From Phyto melanocephala (lineage: Eukaryota; Arthropoda; Insecta; Diptera; Rhinophoridae), in assembly GCA_941918925.1 (NCBI GenBank), contig OW799237.1, positions 16,721,201 to 16,785,200 of the forward strand: DNA of 64,000 nt, in the 5' to 3' direction. The notes below the pieces were generated by a model that did not search any database, was not told the origin of the DNA, and was given only the letters and a program-made list of their open reading frames with translations. Position numbers and translations under genes: made by a program. Positions 1 through 11,735 of the stretch are shown here, in pieces (positions within the stretch are counted from its first letter, which is position 1; every line of letters starts with the position of its first letter).

Positions 1-21
1 AATATTGTAAAAAACTATATC

Positions 22-93
22 CTCCCCGACGGGGAATTGAACCCCGGTCTCCCGCGTGACAGGCGGGGATACTGACCACTATACTATCGAGGA
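22..93 (-). tRNA. tRNA-Asp (GTC)
   Basis: Read on the minus strand, the 72-nt sequence folds as a full cloverleaf. The acceptor stem TCCTCGA pairs with TCGGGGA and is followed by discriminator G. The anticodon loop is CTGTCAC (anticodon GTC) on a CCCGC/GCGGG stem, and the T arm is CGGGG-TTCAATT-CCCCG. The product decodes Asp codons GAC/GAU. A run of six T follows the 3' end on the minus strand and can serve as Pol III terminator. The sequence is identical to the copies at 7709, 21223 and 24308. Confidence 0.96.
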
Positions 94-984
94 CTATAAA
101 AATTTGGCTATTAAAGAAGTTCTCATTCTCATAATTTTTTTAAAGGCAAGCATATTACAAGTCACAAACATTATTTTGCTTTAAATAGTAGTTAAAACAA
201 ACACTTCCCTGAAATTGTTAATATTAATTTAATTATCATCCATTGCCATTAAATATATCATGACTACTAAATCTCTAGAGTAAATAACGAAAAAAATATA
301 TCACAACATAACTAAATCATTGAGTCTTATACACAATTATACTAAACTTTGTCATATTTTGCATTTCGTTTTTTTTATGTCATACACCCAACGAACAACA
401 TGACAACAGCCTATTTCGGTTTATTACTTTTAATGCTCATACCTTTATGGGTAATTTAAAACCGCATTTGTTTCCGCACTTTTATTAAGGCTTTTGTAAC
501 TCATATTTAAATATGACGCAATGCAGCATAAAAGTAATACTCACAAAGGCATTTAAAAAATGATATAAGACAAAAAAGTAAACTTATAAAATATTTAAAA
601 AGTCGTAAAATAAATTTACAAATAAAATTGTGGAAAATAAAGCAATTTGTAAGGAGACAAAATAATAACGTTAACCTCCGGTTTTCATAAAAAATAACAA
701 CAACAACACAAATTATGCATGAAAATTTATGTGCAAAACAGCACAAAGTTTTTGAATGTAAGAATTTTTAAATTATAAACAACAGATAAGTTTGTAAATA
801 ATGGTTAAGAAAATCATAATATGAGGATCTTGAACATGTAGAAAAGTTGCTACAGAAAATGTACATGTTTATACATACATATGTACATATAAATCGCTCA
901 TTAACTTAAACAGTAACATAACAAAAACAAAACTTGTTTTCTATTTTTTCAATAGCTTTAAAGAAATTAGTTTATTCGAATGCT
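94..984. other. A/T-rich spacer, nothing recognised
   Basis: A/T-rich sequence with short open frames of biased composition (K, N, F, I rich). No domain, splice architecture or terminal repeat could be recognised. Confidence 0.5.
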
Positions 985-2145
985 TTATTTATTTATTTTA
1001 TGCAGTTGTAAGTAAAAAATCTTCTGTGAAGCGTTGCACTGATTATTACATTTCCTTGTCGTACGGCACTTTTTGCCACTACCTGCGGGTCTGATGACTA
1101 AAAAGGTGGCCCTGAATAAGGCGATTATACTACGATTTATTAATGCACGGAAACCGTTTTCCTACGGACATGCGATTATTATGCGTTTCCAATATTCCGG
1201 GATATAAACACTATTGCACCACAACTCACTTCTTTGACATGTGATTATCTGTATCAATCGCCGAATCAACATCACTAAATAAAAAAGGTGACCATCTGGA
1301 AATTTTTACTGACGAACCGAAATAAGGAAAAAAGAGAGGTATCGTTATCCTCCACACTACAGCATACCACAGGTTGAAACAATCAAAAGAACAACAAACT
1401 GGCTGAGATACTAAGGGATATATACAGATTATGCCTGTATCTATATCTTCATTTACAGTCAGGCTGCTATTAAATCACTAGCGGGTATTTATAAAGCATC
1501 CATTTTGATTATGGAATGCTGAGCATCTCTAAATAAAATGGTGAGACATTTTACTTTTGAGCTTAGATAAGTACCACACGGAGGTCTTAGGAAACTGTGT
1601 TGCGATCAAACAGGCCAGGAATAATACTCTTCTTCACTCCGGGGAGATTGACACATTCACTAGATTACCACTTCTATTCCGCAGAAATATGGTCTAAGGG
1701 GAGTGCTACTTGTAAAACAGCAAGATACACGTAATCATCAATCGACGACCGTCAAACGAAGGCACTTACACATCTCTTTTGCTCACACTTTCGTGGTCTG
1801 GTGCTCTAACTGGGCACTGTGTCTTAGTACACGCTAAGAGATTAAATCTTCTTTATATGATTTCTACAGAAGTTGTCACGACGAGTAGGTAGTGCAGATT
1901 GTGCAATATATTATTTGTCATTGCCTAGCTTTCGTTTGATTTAGATCCCGGCATCTGGGGGAAAATTTTTTTCAAACGCAAACTTTTCAAGCGCAAACTC
2001 TTATTACCTGGGTATATGTGGGACGAGCTACACGTGATATCCCAATTATTAGGTTTCACAAAGGATCAATCATGAATCCAAGTGTAATGGTCCTTAGATT
2101 ACCAGCCGGTTCAGCCTAAAGTAATCTAATCTATCTTAAGTTGGG
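985..2145 (+). pseudogene. Decayed RNase H-type non-LTR retrotransposon (LINE) 3' part
   Basis: Broken plus-strand frames keep pieces typical of the C-terminal part of R1/LOA/I-type LINE ORF2. Near 1295-1315 a frame reads LEIFTDEPK, like the first RNase H motif (usually YTDGSK). Near 1800-1830 another reads LTGHCVLVHAKRL, and around 1865-1930 one reads FYRSCHDE, a stop, then YIICHCLAF, which resembles the CCHC-type knuckle that ends such ORFs. Stops and frameshifts separate the pieces, so it is an old dead copy. The sequence to about 2145 may be its 3' UTR. Boundaries are approximate and the clade is uncertain. It is clearly older than the LINE at 15950-17075. Confidence 0.55.
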
Positions 2146-3141
2146 AAGATACATATACATATTTTATAATCTATTTGGAAAAAAGTTTTTGATATTGATA
2201 CCATAGTGAAATCACACAGGTGATAGCGCATAGAGAAAAAATTTTTGGACTGAAATCATTTTTTTATATACGGAGTTTGACATATGGTATATCGAAAAAA
2301 AATAGTCAGCTAGCCTGGTTGATTGGCCTGGTTTATACACAAGAAAAAAATTTTTTTTTTAAATCTCTTGTTCATAATAAATAATTGCTTTAATTTCAAA
2401 AGTGTTAAGCTGAAAGTCCATAGCACGCGTTCTCGAGTAAACGCATTCTATGCATCTTATACCTCATACACTTTCTGCATTTCAAGTTACATATTACGCT
2501 TTTTTGCGCATTAAATATGCAAGTTAAGAGATGGCACTTATTATGTGAATTTAAACGATAACCAAAACGCTTTATTTGTTAATTAAAAACTTTGTTAAAT
2601 AATTAAATTTTGTTCTTGCAAAGAATGTGAAACTTAATTACAAAAGTATTTCCTTTTTTTAAACTATTTTTTTTATCAAAAAGAAAAGCAAATAAATACA
2701 CAATTTAAACAAAATTATTGATAAAATTAAAAATATAATATAACTAGTCATCCCTGGCATTCAAGCTCAGTTGAGTTGTTCTATCTATCGCCGCTCATGA
2801 CTCTTAAAAAAGAAGAAATTAAACCTACTTTTTGCGTTGAATGCGTCAGAGCGTCCTATACTTTGTGCTCTGTAACTTGCAACATAAAACTACATTAATT
2901 CAGCTTTTTTGAGGAGGCGTGCGACGCGAAAAAGCGTGGTGTGGAATTCCAGGTTTGTCGTCGTTTTAGAAACACCTGTAACTCACTTTAAAACAGTTTA
3001 TTCTGAAAAATTCTTTGTAATTGCTGCTCAATTTAAAATTTGCGAATTATGTGTGAGTTATGACAATTACCCTAGTAAACAACAAGCGATATTTGCTATA
3101 CTGTGAGAGGTTTCGTTACGGCAGTGTATAATAACTAGCAT
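2146..3141. other. A/T-rich spacer, nothing recognised
   Basis: No gene, RNA or repeat boundary seen. A short open frame at 2909-3106 has no recognisable domain and no supporting context. Confidence 0.45.
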
Positions 3142-3213
3142 CTCCCCGACGGGTAATTGAACCCCGATCTCCCGCGTGACAGGCGGGGATACTAACCACT
3201 ATACTATCGAGGA
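3142..3213 (-). tRNA. tRNA-Asp (GTC)-like, probably weakened copy
   Basis: This 72-nt minus-strand copy keeps the acceptor stem, the GTC anticodon and the anticodon stem. The T arm reads CGGGG-TTCAATT-ACCCG, so the universally conserved G53-C61 pair has become G53-A61. C48 has become T, and the D loop has TTAG where the four identical copies have TCAG. Unlike those copies, no T4 run lies close to its 3' end on the minus strand. It may be an inefficient gene or an early pseudogene. Confidence 0.6.
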
Positions 3214-6200
3214 TTACATTTAGACTTCAATTCAAAATAAAATTTATTTTTTTTAATTTTTAAAACTATTGTCAAATTTAACTAGAAGACTTTATAACAC
3301 TTCTAACTGGAGATGAAATTGGCCAATATTGGATATTAAAAAGCCTTTTGACATTAAATTTTTTTTAATATTAATTTTTTTAAGTTTGATTCCAATTAAA
3401 CTTTTTGCAACAATACAATATTTATCATTAATTTTAAAATTTTTTTGAAATTGTGATTTTATGACATTACGACACATAAGACTTCTTATGAATACACCAT
3501 CTAGGTAAATATATAAATTTTAAACTTATTTCACATAATTTCCAATAATTTATCTTTAATTTTGCCAGAATAAAATTTGAAATTATTAATAGAAATAGAT
3601 TGGGAGATTATTAGAAAGTAAAAGTTTTACAGTCTTTCTTGTTAAATAAGATGGGTGGCATACCTCTTACACGTTCAAATTTTAGTTTGAAAAATTTTCT
3701 TGAATTTTTTTTTTTTTTTTGTGCTCGGACACAGACATTTTATATTGAAAAATTCTAACTCGTGTGCCTATATTATCATGTATGCTTGTGTAAATATAGA
3801 TGTGCGAATGAGAAAAACAAAAGTAAATTGCGTGTAAAATATTCTCTGTATACCCCCTATATTCTCACTTACCGAAAAGATTAAGAATTTTCAAACTTTT
3901 ATTTTGACTTATAAGAACTGTGTAAGTATAAAATTACAATTAAAATTTTAATTATTAAACTCAATTTTATAATTTTTTACAAAAAATATTACCAAAAAGA
4001 ACACACTACTACTAATTAATTTCTATAATTTCCTGATTCTGCCTTTGTTTTTGTACATTATGCGGTGTTGCTTTAGTCGTTATGTTTACCGCTCTTATGG
4101 TGTTCATACTACTATAACTCATTTCCCATGTTTTGTGGTAAAAAACACAACTTTACTTCATTTATTTCTTACCATTATAGTTTGTAACTTATACTCACTA
4201 TCTTGTTTACTTAACAATTTTTTATTTATATTCATTTTGGAATAATAATATCCAAAACAAAAAAAATGAAGGAAAAACACCCAAGGGGTTGGTCTGATGT
4301 TCATGTTACAGATACCAGACACATAAATTTTGCGTAACTCCCTAAACTGCAAAATAAAAAGACATAAATGCTATTAATAGCACTCAATTCGTTGTTTGCA
4401 TAAATTCAACTTCAAACTACTTCACTTAAACAACTAAATACTCCCTTTACCATAACAAAAAGAGTAGAAACAAAATCAAATAAACTATAACTGTTAAAGT
4501 GAAAATATAAATAAAAAAAACTGGGCATAAATTAGCTCTAAAAAACCTGGCATAAATTCTCTACACATTATGAACGCTATAAGATAATTTTCACTTTGAA
4601 TGTGATGGCCAACCCTTCATTTCATTTTTAAATCCAAATGATAAATGGGGTTGGTTCAATAATGTCAAAATATTGTCGTTTATTGTGAAATCAATAAATT
4701 CAATTTAAATTGAAAGGACACTATGCAACTGAATGTTCACTTTTTTTTAACATGTGCAGTTAAATGTATGTTTTTAACACTTTTTCTAAAATTTACACAG
4801 CTGTTAGCATCATTTAAAACTAATTTGTTTGGTGGTTTTGTAAAAACGCTTTAACAAATTAACTTTCTTAGAAAGCCTTATAAAAAATGCATGCACAAAT
4901 ATTCTAACAGATGATCGCATTTATTTTTAAAATTAATGCTTTATTATTGAATTATTAATATGTAACAGCCAAACCTAAATAAGAGCGGCAAGCGTTTTGT
5001 TAAGCGACAACGCTGAAGTTACAAACTTAAAATACAGCTTCAAAGATGTGTAATGACAGTAATGTTTACGTATGTTGTTTAATAGAACTCTATAAATAGA
5101 GTTAAAATTGGAGTAAAAATTGGCATTACTTTTTAACAAAAGAAAAAAAATTGTTGTATTGCAGCCAACTTCATTATCTAAAGCATAGATGCTCAAAAAT
5201 GTTTTGCAGCAGTATTAGTGAGTGAATTTTAAAGTACAGTGCTTTGCAAAAGTAAGCACAATAAATTGTTTCGGTTTTTAAAAATGTATAATAATGCAGT
5301 TCATACTGAATTTGCTATTTTTTTAGTTAAAATTTAATACAAGAAATTTTTTTGGGTTTTAGAAAACTAATAAAAATGTACTATTATTTATTTATTATTT
5401 TTTTACTTGGTAAAATGGAAAACTATCAATAAATTTTGCAGTTTTAAATTTGAATTTATAAAAACAAAATTTTTTTCTAATTCCATGAATTTTTGATTTG
5501 TTTTTGAATTCTAATTTGAGTTTTCAATAATTTAATTAAATTTTTAATTGATATTAAATATTTTTAAAAAGCAAAGAGATTTCTTCAGTTGAAACAAAAA
5601 ATAAAAAAAATATTATTTTAAATGACATATTCTTGAAAATTAATTTTGAAGAATAAATTTAATATAATTGTTACTCAAGGAGCGAAATAATAAAAAATAG
5701 TCGCCAATCTGCAAGAGAAAGTTCTGGTAAGTGCTAATATGTACATACATAAAACTATGTTCTGTTTTTAATATAATAAATGGTTTCGGTTTCAATGCAG
5801 GTATGCCAAAATTCATTACATATTTATTGTGTCCCCTTATATTCCTCAGAATTAGTTATTTGAATGTCTTCGCTCTGCCTGATCAAGCCTTTTTTTCACC
5901 GGTTAATATTCCTTTATATCTAGGTCGTTGATACTAAAAATTATTTTTGGAAATCCGGCTTTTAATATGGTATAGTATGTGTATGTGTGTGGAACCCTAT
6001 TTCTTATCATTAGTTTTATTATATAACGCACTGTATTTGAATAAATATCAACTTTTGTCAAACGACAGAAATACTTATAGAATAATGTTGCCTAATCAGT
6101 ACTCTGTTTATAGCGTAAAAAACATATGAAACATTCCAGCAACATTTTATTTCGTATGAAATAATATTTGGTATGAAATTCAAAGCATGAGATAGTTTTT

Positions 6201-6655
6201 TTTTTTGTTTGCTTGATTTAATATTTGTTTAAGTTAAATTCAAGCCGAATTCATACAGGTGAAATTATCAGCCAGCTAAGGCCCCATCATTATTCAAAAT
6301 TCGTTGAATTCGTCTTGATTTTATTTATTAATACAGGGATGTGAAATGAGATTTTATTTCGGTATTAAACAATTAACTTAAGTGTACTTTTTTGATAGTA
6401 AATGAACCAAATTTATGTATATTTGTTTTTATTGCACCATATATAACGCGTTTCACTAATATATAAAATTTTTTTAAATAAAACATACCCATCCCCGATA
6501 TTCGAGTTGGCCTTGACAGAGAACATCCTCTTAAAAGTTGCTTTGTTGTACCATATATTACATACATATATCTGAATTAGTTTGCCTTCGTCAAATTCTT
6601 TGTGTCAAATAACTTAAATTGCTCAACATATTTCATAAATTGAAACAGAGTACTC
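3214..6655. other. Long A/T-rich spacer with minor repeat traces
   Basis: No coding gene recognised. Block 5049-5172 is similar to 15385-15549 (listed separately). At about 5236 a TACAGTGCTTTGCAAAAGTA sequence looks like a Tc1/mariner-type terminus next to TA, but I found no matching opposite end. A weak inverted pair near 3284 and 3475 may be a decayed foldback element. The rest is A/T-rich with homopolymers. Confidence 0.4.
5049..5172. repeat. Block duplicated at 15385-15549
   Basis: The segment beginning GTAATGACAGTAATGTTTAC and ending TTGCAGCCAAC matches, with scattered differences and an indel, the segment before the hAT insertion at 15550. That second copy begins GTAATGAACAGTAATGTTTA and ends GTGCAGCCAAC. 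Both are on the plus strand. No terminal inverted repeats are visible, so a segmental duplication within the tRNA cluster is the simplest reading. Confidence 0.6.
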
Positions 6656-6727
6656 ATCTTTATGGTATAGTGGTTAGCATCCCCGCTTGTCACGCGGGAG
6701 ATCGTGGTTCAATTCATCTTCGAGGAG
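6656..6727 (+). pseudogene. tRNA-Asp (GTC) pseudogene
   Basis: Homology to tRNA-Asp is clear in the D arm and anticodon arm (CCCGC-TTGTCAC-GCGGG, anticodon GTC). The T stem has decayed to CGTGG against CATCT, with three mispairs. The acceptor stem is also broken (ATCTTTA against TCGAGGA). The downstream T4 is kept. It is the first of three decayed plus-strand Asp copies in the window. Confidence 0.85.
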
Positions 6728-6828
6728 ATAGTTATTATCTTTTATAATAATTAATACAAATGAATCATTTTTGCAGCTCTTTTTAAATTTTTATATAAAA
6801 TTTGTTGAGGTTGAACCTAATACCATTG

Positions 6829-7235
6829 ATACCCAGCAAAAAAAATTAGAAGTAGTGCAAAGCGAATTACATTTTCAAGACTTCTAAATCAATTATGTAG
6901 AAGCATTCATTCTGAATGACTTCCTAACTGCAAAATAATTTCTCATAAATGATGTGCTTAAAAACGAATGCAACATCATGCAAAATATCTTAAAGAATTC
7001 ATGTAAACAAACAAATTTAACACATGAAATATCCGATACTTGTCACCAAATATGCATGAGTTCCATGCACTTATTAGAATGGAATGCAGTTCATTAAAAT
7101 ATTCATGTAAACATATGATCTCCAATGACACGCTAATGTTAAAATCATTAGTGTTTTCACCTAAATTTAATCACATCGTCACCAGTCGAACCCCTGCAAT
7201 TTCACTTCTTTGTCATAGATTTTTTTGCTGGGTAT
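6829..7235. mobile_element. MITE-like element with 16-bp terminal inverted repeats
   Basis: The left end ATACCCAGCAAAAAAA matches the reverse complement of the right end, TTTTTTTGCTGGGTAT. The 407-bp interior has no coding capacity. No clear target duplication was found, so the superfamily is undetermined. Confidence 0.5.
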
Positions 7236-7485
7236 ACGTTCCGGAAAGTGCAGTGTAAAAAATAATACGAAACAATTACCAATTTTGTACGGAATGTTAA
7301 AATTTTTACAGCCGTACAAAAATAATTAATTGTGTTAAAAACACGCATTCTGTTCTTTATTTCGAAAAAAAAATCAAACTGTTTGAAAGTTTCATTACAG
7401 TGTTCTTGGTTTTGACAACAATAATGTGTTTTAATAGAGAATTATATATATTTCGCATGGAAATGTTATTTTAAAATCGCTTAAA
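7236..7485. other. Spacer, nothing recognised
   Basis: A/T-rich, no features seen. Confidence 0.4.
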
Positions 7486-7685
7486 ATAGTCCACGTAAGC
7501 TCAGGATTAGGTGTATATTAAAATTTTAAAGTATATTAAGTAAACAATATGTTGTTCAAACTCTAAAGAAAATCTTTATCTGTTAACCATAGTCCACGTA
7601 AACTCAGGATTAGGTGTATATCGACATTTTAAACTTTATAAAGTAAATGAACATATTTTTAAAACTTAAAGAAAATCTTCTATTT
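7486..7685. repeat. Two-copy tandem repeat, period about 103 bp
   Basis: ATAGTCCACGTAAGCTCAGG at 7486 recurs as ATAGTCCACGTAAACTCAGG at 7589, each followed by ATTAGGTGTATAT. Both units end in a similar AAAGAAAATCTT segment. The array lies just before the tRNA-Asp gene at 7709. Confidence 0.75.
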
Positions 7686-7708
7686 AATACAAAATGTAAA
7701 AACAATCC

Positions 7709-7780
7709 CTCCCCGACGGGGAATTGAACCCCGGTCTCCCGCGTGACAGGCGGGGATACTGACCACTATACTATCGAGGA
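7709..7780 (-). tRNA. tRNA-Asp (GTC)
   Basis: A complete 72-nt minus-strand cloverleaf, identical to the copy at 22-93 in all stems, the GTC anticodon loop and discriminator G. A T5 run lies about 6 nt past the 3' end on the minus strand (plus-strand AAAAA before 7703). Confidence 0.96.
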
Positions 7781-8081
7781 TATAAATTACGGTTTTAATA
7801 TTTAAGTAAAATTCTAAAATTATAAATGTTAAATTTGCCAACTTTTACCAAAAATAAGATACGAAATTTCGCATTCAAACGTAAATGAAATTTTACTCGA
7901 ACTTGAGAGTTTTCTCTTATTTTGATCTCATTACATACCAGTTCTTATTAGAATCTATACTGTTATAATATAGAAAACTCAAACGATCGAGAACAATTTG
8001 GATGGCGTTTGAATGTGGGAATGTGGTCTTAAAATGTTTACGCACTGACGGCCTTTTCAGTCTAAGCGCGAAAATATAATT
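7781..8081. other. Spacer, nothing recognised
   Basis: A/T-rich. A minus-strand open frame over 7917-8156 runs into the foldback MITE and has no recognisable domain. Confidence 0.4.
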
Positions 8082-8218
8082 GCCTAATTCACAAGGTGTC
8101 CTAAGTGCAGAATTGTCAAAAATTTTTAACAAGTCCAAAAATTTGCCATTTTTCACTAATTTTAAAATTTTTGGAAAATTATGACTTTATGACACTTAGA
8201 ACACCTTGTAAATTAGCC
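8082..8218. mobile_element. Short foldback MITE
   Basis: The ends form an inverted repeat of about 26 bp with three mismatches. The left end is GCCTAATTCACAAGGTGTCC, then TAAGTG. The right end read in reverse is GGCTAATTTACAAGGTGTTC, then TAAGTG. The inner parts also pair loosely around AAAATTTTT. It is about 137 bp long and non-coding; no target duplication was identified. Confidence 0.6.
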
Positions 8219-9672
8219 AGATATTACATAACTTCATTGGGGAAAAATAGTCTTTAATAAAGTATTTTTGACATTTAAAATACGTTTCAGAGTAAGTGAG
8301 ATAGAATCTATTTTTTTTGAGGGCGTTTGTTTATGCTCTGATTTTAAAAATCTCACTCTCTGAAGAATGTTACCATATTTTCATAAAATCTCCTGATGAA
8401 ATTCTGAAATGTTTTCTTGTTATATTTGCTGAGGCTTGGGCTTTCTCTCTTGCTTTAATTTGCAATAAGTCAATAAAGTCTGGCTATTTTCTTTTTTCAT
8501 GAAAGAACTCTTTTGTTATACCATTATACAAATTTGGTGGCACTAAATAAAAAAAAAATTAGTTGAATTTTAAACAATAAAAGCAAATTCTATTATTTTT
8601 TTTTAACATAAGAAACCACTCGTAGAATTGCACTTTATTTTGCCCATAGCGTTTATTTTAGAATGGGTTGAAGTGATTAACAAATTAAGCGGCGAATGAT
8701 ATATCATTTATCACACTAAATGTTTCCGCTCTCCCCAGAATAAACTTTTTTAATCAAACATGATTCACCTTGTTTCTTCATTTAAGGTAGCGTGTTAAAA
8801 ACATCTTTATTTCAAAACACAACAACAAAAAATCATAAAAATGATTAAAGCATTCAAATTAACTTTATTTAAGGTTATTATCCTCAAAAATTTATTTTTT
8901 TTATTTTCTAAGAATGTGTGTAGTACTGGCAACATTTGTTAAATGCATTTTACAAAATTTATTAATGGCATTGTCAACAAATAGTAAAAAGTTATTTAAC
9001 CGCCTGTCGTTGACATTTTTAACTTTTACTGTCAACTTCCAGCTAAAAAATACAGCGTTAAAGTAAAAGTCAACTATGAATACTACGACTCTATTATAAC
9101 GTTGTTAATGTGTTTTTTTTTTTTTTTTGTTTTATAAAATTGTCCCCAAACACGATAAATTGTTGTTAGTCTTTTGTGTGTGTTTTATTTTTTTTTTTTT
9201 TTCGAAATTTTTTAATGTTTTAAAGGATTTTCTTTGTGTTATAACAAAATGATTAATAAGCTGCATTTAATAAAATAAACTACCACCAAAAGGTAATAAT
9301 ATATAATGACATGCTTGATTGTTGTTTATCTCTCAGTAGTTGATATTTTTTTAATGCATTTTTAAGGGTTTGTAATTAATATTTTTGTTTCTCCGAAGTT
9401 TAGTAGTATTACATTAGTACCGCTTAGTTGGTATTTTAATGCTGGTCTGATATTTTAAAAAGTTGATTAATGAGTGTCATATATGCAAATAAATTATATT
9501 AAGTTTTTCTTATTAAAAGTCAGTAACTGTAAAAAAATTTGGTTGATTAATGTTAGAGTTTTAATTTATTATCGAGGAGAGATCGATTTTAATAACTAAC
9601 TATAGCAGCTGTTCTGTTGCAGCTTAAATAGGGTGTGCCAAAATATACGCTAGATCTAATTTGAAATTAAAA
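8219..9672. other. Spacer, nothing recognised
   Basis: A/T-rich with long T runs near 9111-9130 and 9190-9202. No gene or repeat boundary seen. Confidence 0.45.
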
Positions 9673-10110
9673 CCAGTAAGAGTGTTATATTCGTCCGTTC
9701 CGAATCTGATAATGCCCTTCACATCGTAGCTTAACCTGTATTTCGTGTTATACGACATTTTTCCTTATTATTTCTGACACCATCCTTGATTATGAATTTT
9801 TAGATAGTTAGCTGTAATCTACTAGTCGAGCCCTTTCATTTGATACCCATATTGATGGGGTTAAAAAAATTAGTTTCGCCAATTTATTTAGACGCCATCT
9901 TGGATTTTACATTTTTTTAAATTTATATTCTACTGGTTAAGCCCTTTCATTTGATATCAATATTGAGGCGGTTCAAGAAGTAACATTTTAAAATACCAGA
10001 TTTGACGCATATATATTTTTATTTTCCGCCATTTTGTAGTGGCTGTCAACATGAATTTAAATTTTTTTTTTATAGTGTTTATATGATACCAATATTGACT
10101 CTCTCGGTTG
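9673..10110 (-). mobile_element. Degenerate HINE/DINE-1-like (Helitron-related) copy
   Basis: The plus-strand start CCAGTAAGAGTGTTATATTC, followed by a decayed CGTCCGTTCCG hairpin and CCCTTCAC, matches the reversed 3' tail seen in the cleaner copies at 32291 and 40408. The body holds two internal repeats about 110 bp apart (AGCCCTTTCATTTGATA near 9830 and 9940), each followed by CCATATTGATGG-like sequence. A related copy lies in the opposite orientation at 14049-14358. The 5' head is not recognisable here. Confidence 0.55.
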
Positions 10111-10837
10111 TCAACAAGCTGAAAAAAATTAATTTTAGTTTGTAAATTTTTGGAATATATTGTTACAGATTTATTTTTAAATAGCTTAATTTACATTATA
10201 ATTTATTTTAGTTGTAGCAGTTAAAGTTACTGTTGTTGTATTTGTATTAGTTTATTTTTCTGGTTTTTCGAACATGATGTTTGTTGTTATGTGTAGCATA
10301 CTTTTAGGCGCTTTGAATTTAAATTTAACGGTTTTCGAATGTACTAGAATGTACATACGAGAACTTTGTCGAATGTTACCGAACACCACTATGTTACTTT
10401 AAATAGCCGAACAACACAGCTAACATGATCAGTGTTACAATAGAGCTTGTAAAGTGCGTATCAAAGTGAGTTTGATAATAAAAGTGTATAACTATAAGTG
10501 GAATAAGTAAAGTGATATTAAAGCAATCTTTGAGTGTGTTTAAGTAAATAAAGTGCTCTTAATTTTATAACGAATTTAAAGTGTTTTTAATTGCAATAAA
10601 ACAACTCAAGAGGTATATTTAAAGGAAATAATCCAACTTCTATAAAAGGTATAAACGTAACAATATATTTTTCAAAAAAAAAAAATTGTTGCCTATAACT
10701 CTACCCATTAGAGCACGCTCTATCCAAAATTTTTCACGAATATCTCTAGAGGCATCTTATATCTACAAATAGTAGCGAAGGTACCTATAAATTATTCTAT
10801 GGCTGAAAATTTTAATTTTGGTGGTAAAAATATGGGA
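10111..10837. other. Spacer, nothing recognised
   Basis: A/T-rich. The right part may belong to the HINE copy that follows, but I could not align it. Confidence 0.35.
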
Positions 10838-11129
10838 AAACAGAGGCAATCGTCGTTATTTGCTCATATCTCAGAAAGTTATGGGGCGATTACAAATACT
10901 TGCAAAATATTAATACCATGCACAGATCTGAGGAACATATGGTTGCTACTAAAAATTGATTTTAACCAACACACGGGTAGACGGACAGACGGTCAGGGCT
11001 TAATCGACTCCTCTATTCAAAAGCTTTCAGAAAATATATACTTTATGGGGTCGGAAATGAAAATTGTAGAAATTACAAACGGTATGACAAAGCTATATAT
11101 ACCCTTGTGCACCAAAGGTGAAGGGTATA
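10838..11129 (-). mobile_element. HINE/DINE-1-like 5' head fragment
   Basis: The sequence aligns closely with the head of the copies at 42700-43033 (same strand) and 43111-43400 (opposite strand). Shared blocks are TTTGCTCATATCTCAG, ACAGATCTGAGGAACATAT, the GACGGACAGACGG microsatellite, CTTTATGGGGTCGGAAATGA and the terminal hairpin TATACCC...GGGTATA at 11094-11129. An open frame across 10799-11134 is an accident of this repeat, not a gene. The 3' tail is missing. Confidence 0.8.
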
Positions 11130-11196
11130 TTTAGGGTTATAATATAAAATTTTAAAACCAGAAAGACATTTAAACGAAATTCACAAAAAGAGTAAT

Positions 11197-11735
11197 AAAG
11201 GAGCACTCATCATAAGGTTTTCTTGAAGCCCAGTTTTTATAAGCGACTGTGAAAGTACTTGTGAGCAATGTGTTCCGGAGTCCTTGTGAACGCTAAATAA
11301 TTCTACATAAGGAAAGACTTTTTTAAGGCCTACTTAATACTACTTTTTACCGCTGGAAAAGAATGAATTTTATAAGAATTTATGCAGATCTTTAATGTGT
11401 AACACAAACTTTTTATAAACTTGAATATTTTTTTTTTGGTTTTTTTTCCTTCAACTTTGAAATATGAGAGTTCCAAAGGAGCACTCATCAAACGTTTTTC
11501 TTAAAGCCCACTTTTTACGAGTGTGAAAGTACTTGTGAGCAATGTGTACCAGAGTCCTTGTGAACGCTAAATAATTCCAAATAAGAAAGGCCTTTTATAA
11601 GGCCTATTTACTACTACTTTCAACCGCTGTGAAAGAATGGATTTTATAAGGATTTATGCAGCTCTTTAATTTTTATAAATTTTAACATTTTTTTTTTGTT
11701 TTTTTTTCCTTCATCTTTAAAATATGACTGACAAT
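11197..11735. repeat. Tandem duplication, two units of about 260-278 bp
   Basis: Unit one starts at 11197 (AAAGGAGCACTCATCATAAG) and unit two at 11475 (AAAGGAGCACTCATCAAACG). They share many blocks in the same order: GAAAGTACTTGTGAGCAATG, GTCCTTGTGAACGCTAAATA, AAGGCCT, CTACTTT, CCGCTG, GGATTTATGCAG-like and CTTTAATT, then a T-rich end. The units differ by substitutions and small indels, so the duplication is not recent. No coding content. Confidence 0.85.

Noticed and set aside
10799..11134. 111-residue plus-strand open frame
   Set aside because: It lies almost wholly within a HINE head read backwards. The same peptide recurs from the copy at 42844, so it is a repeat artefact.
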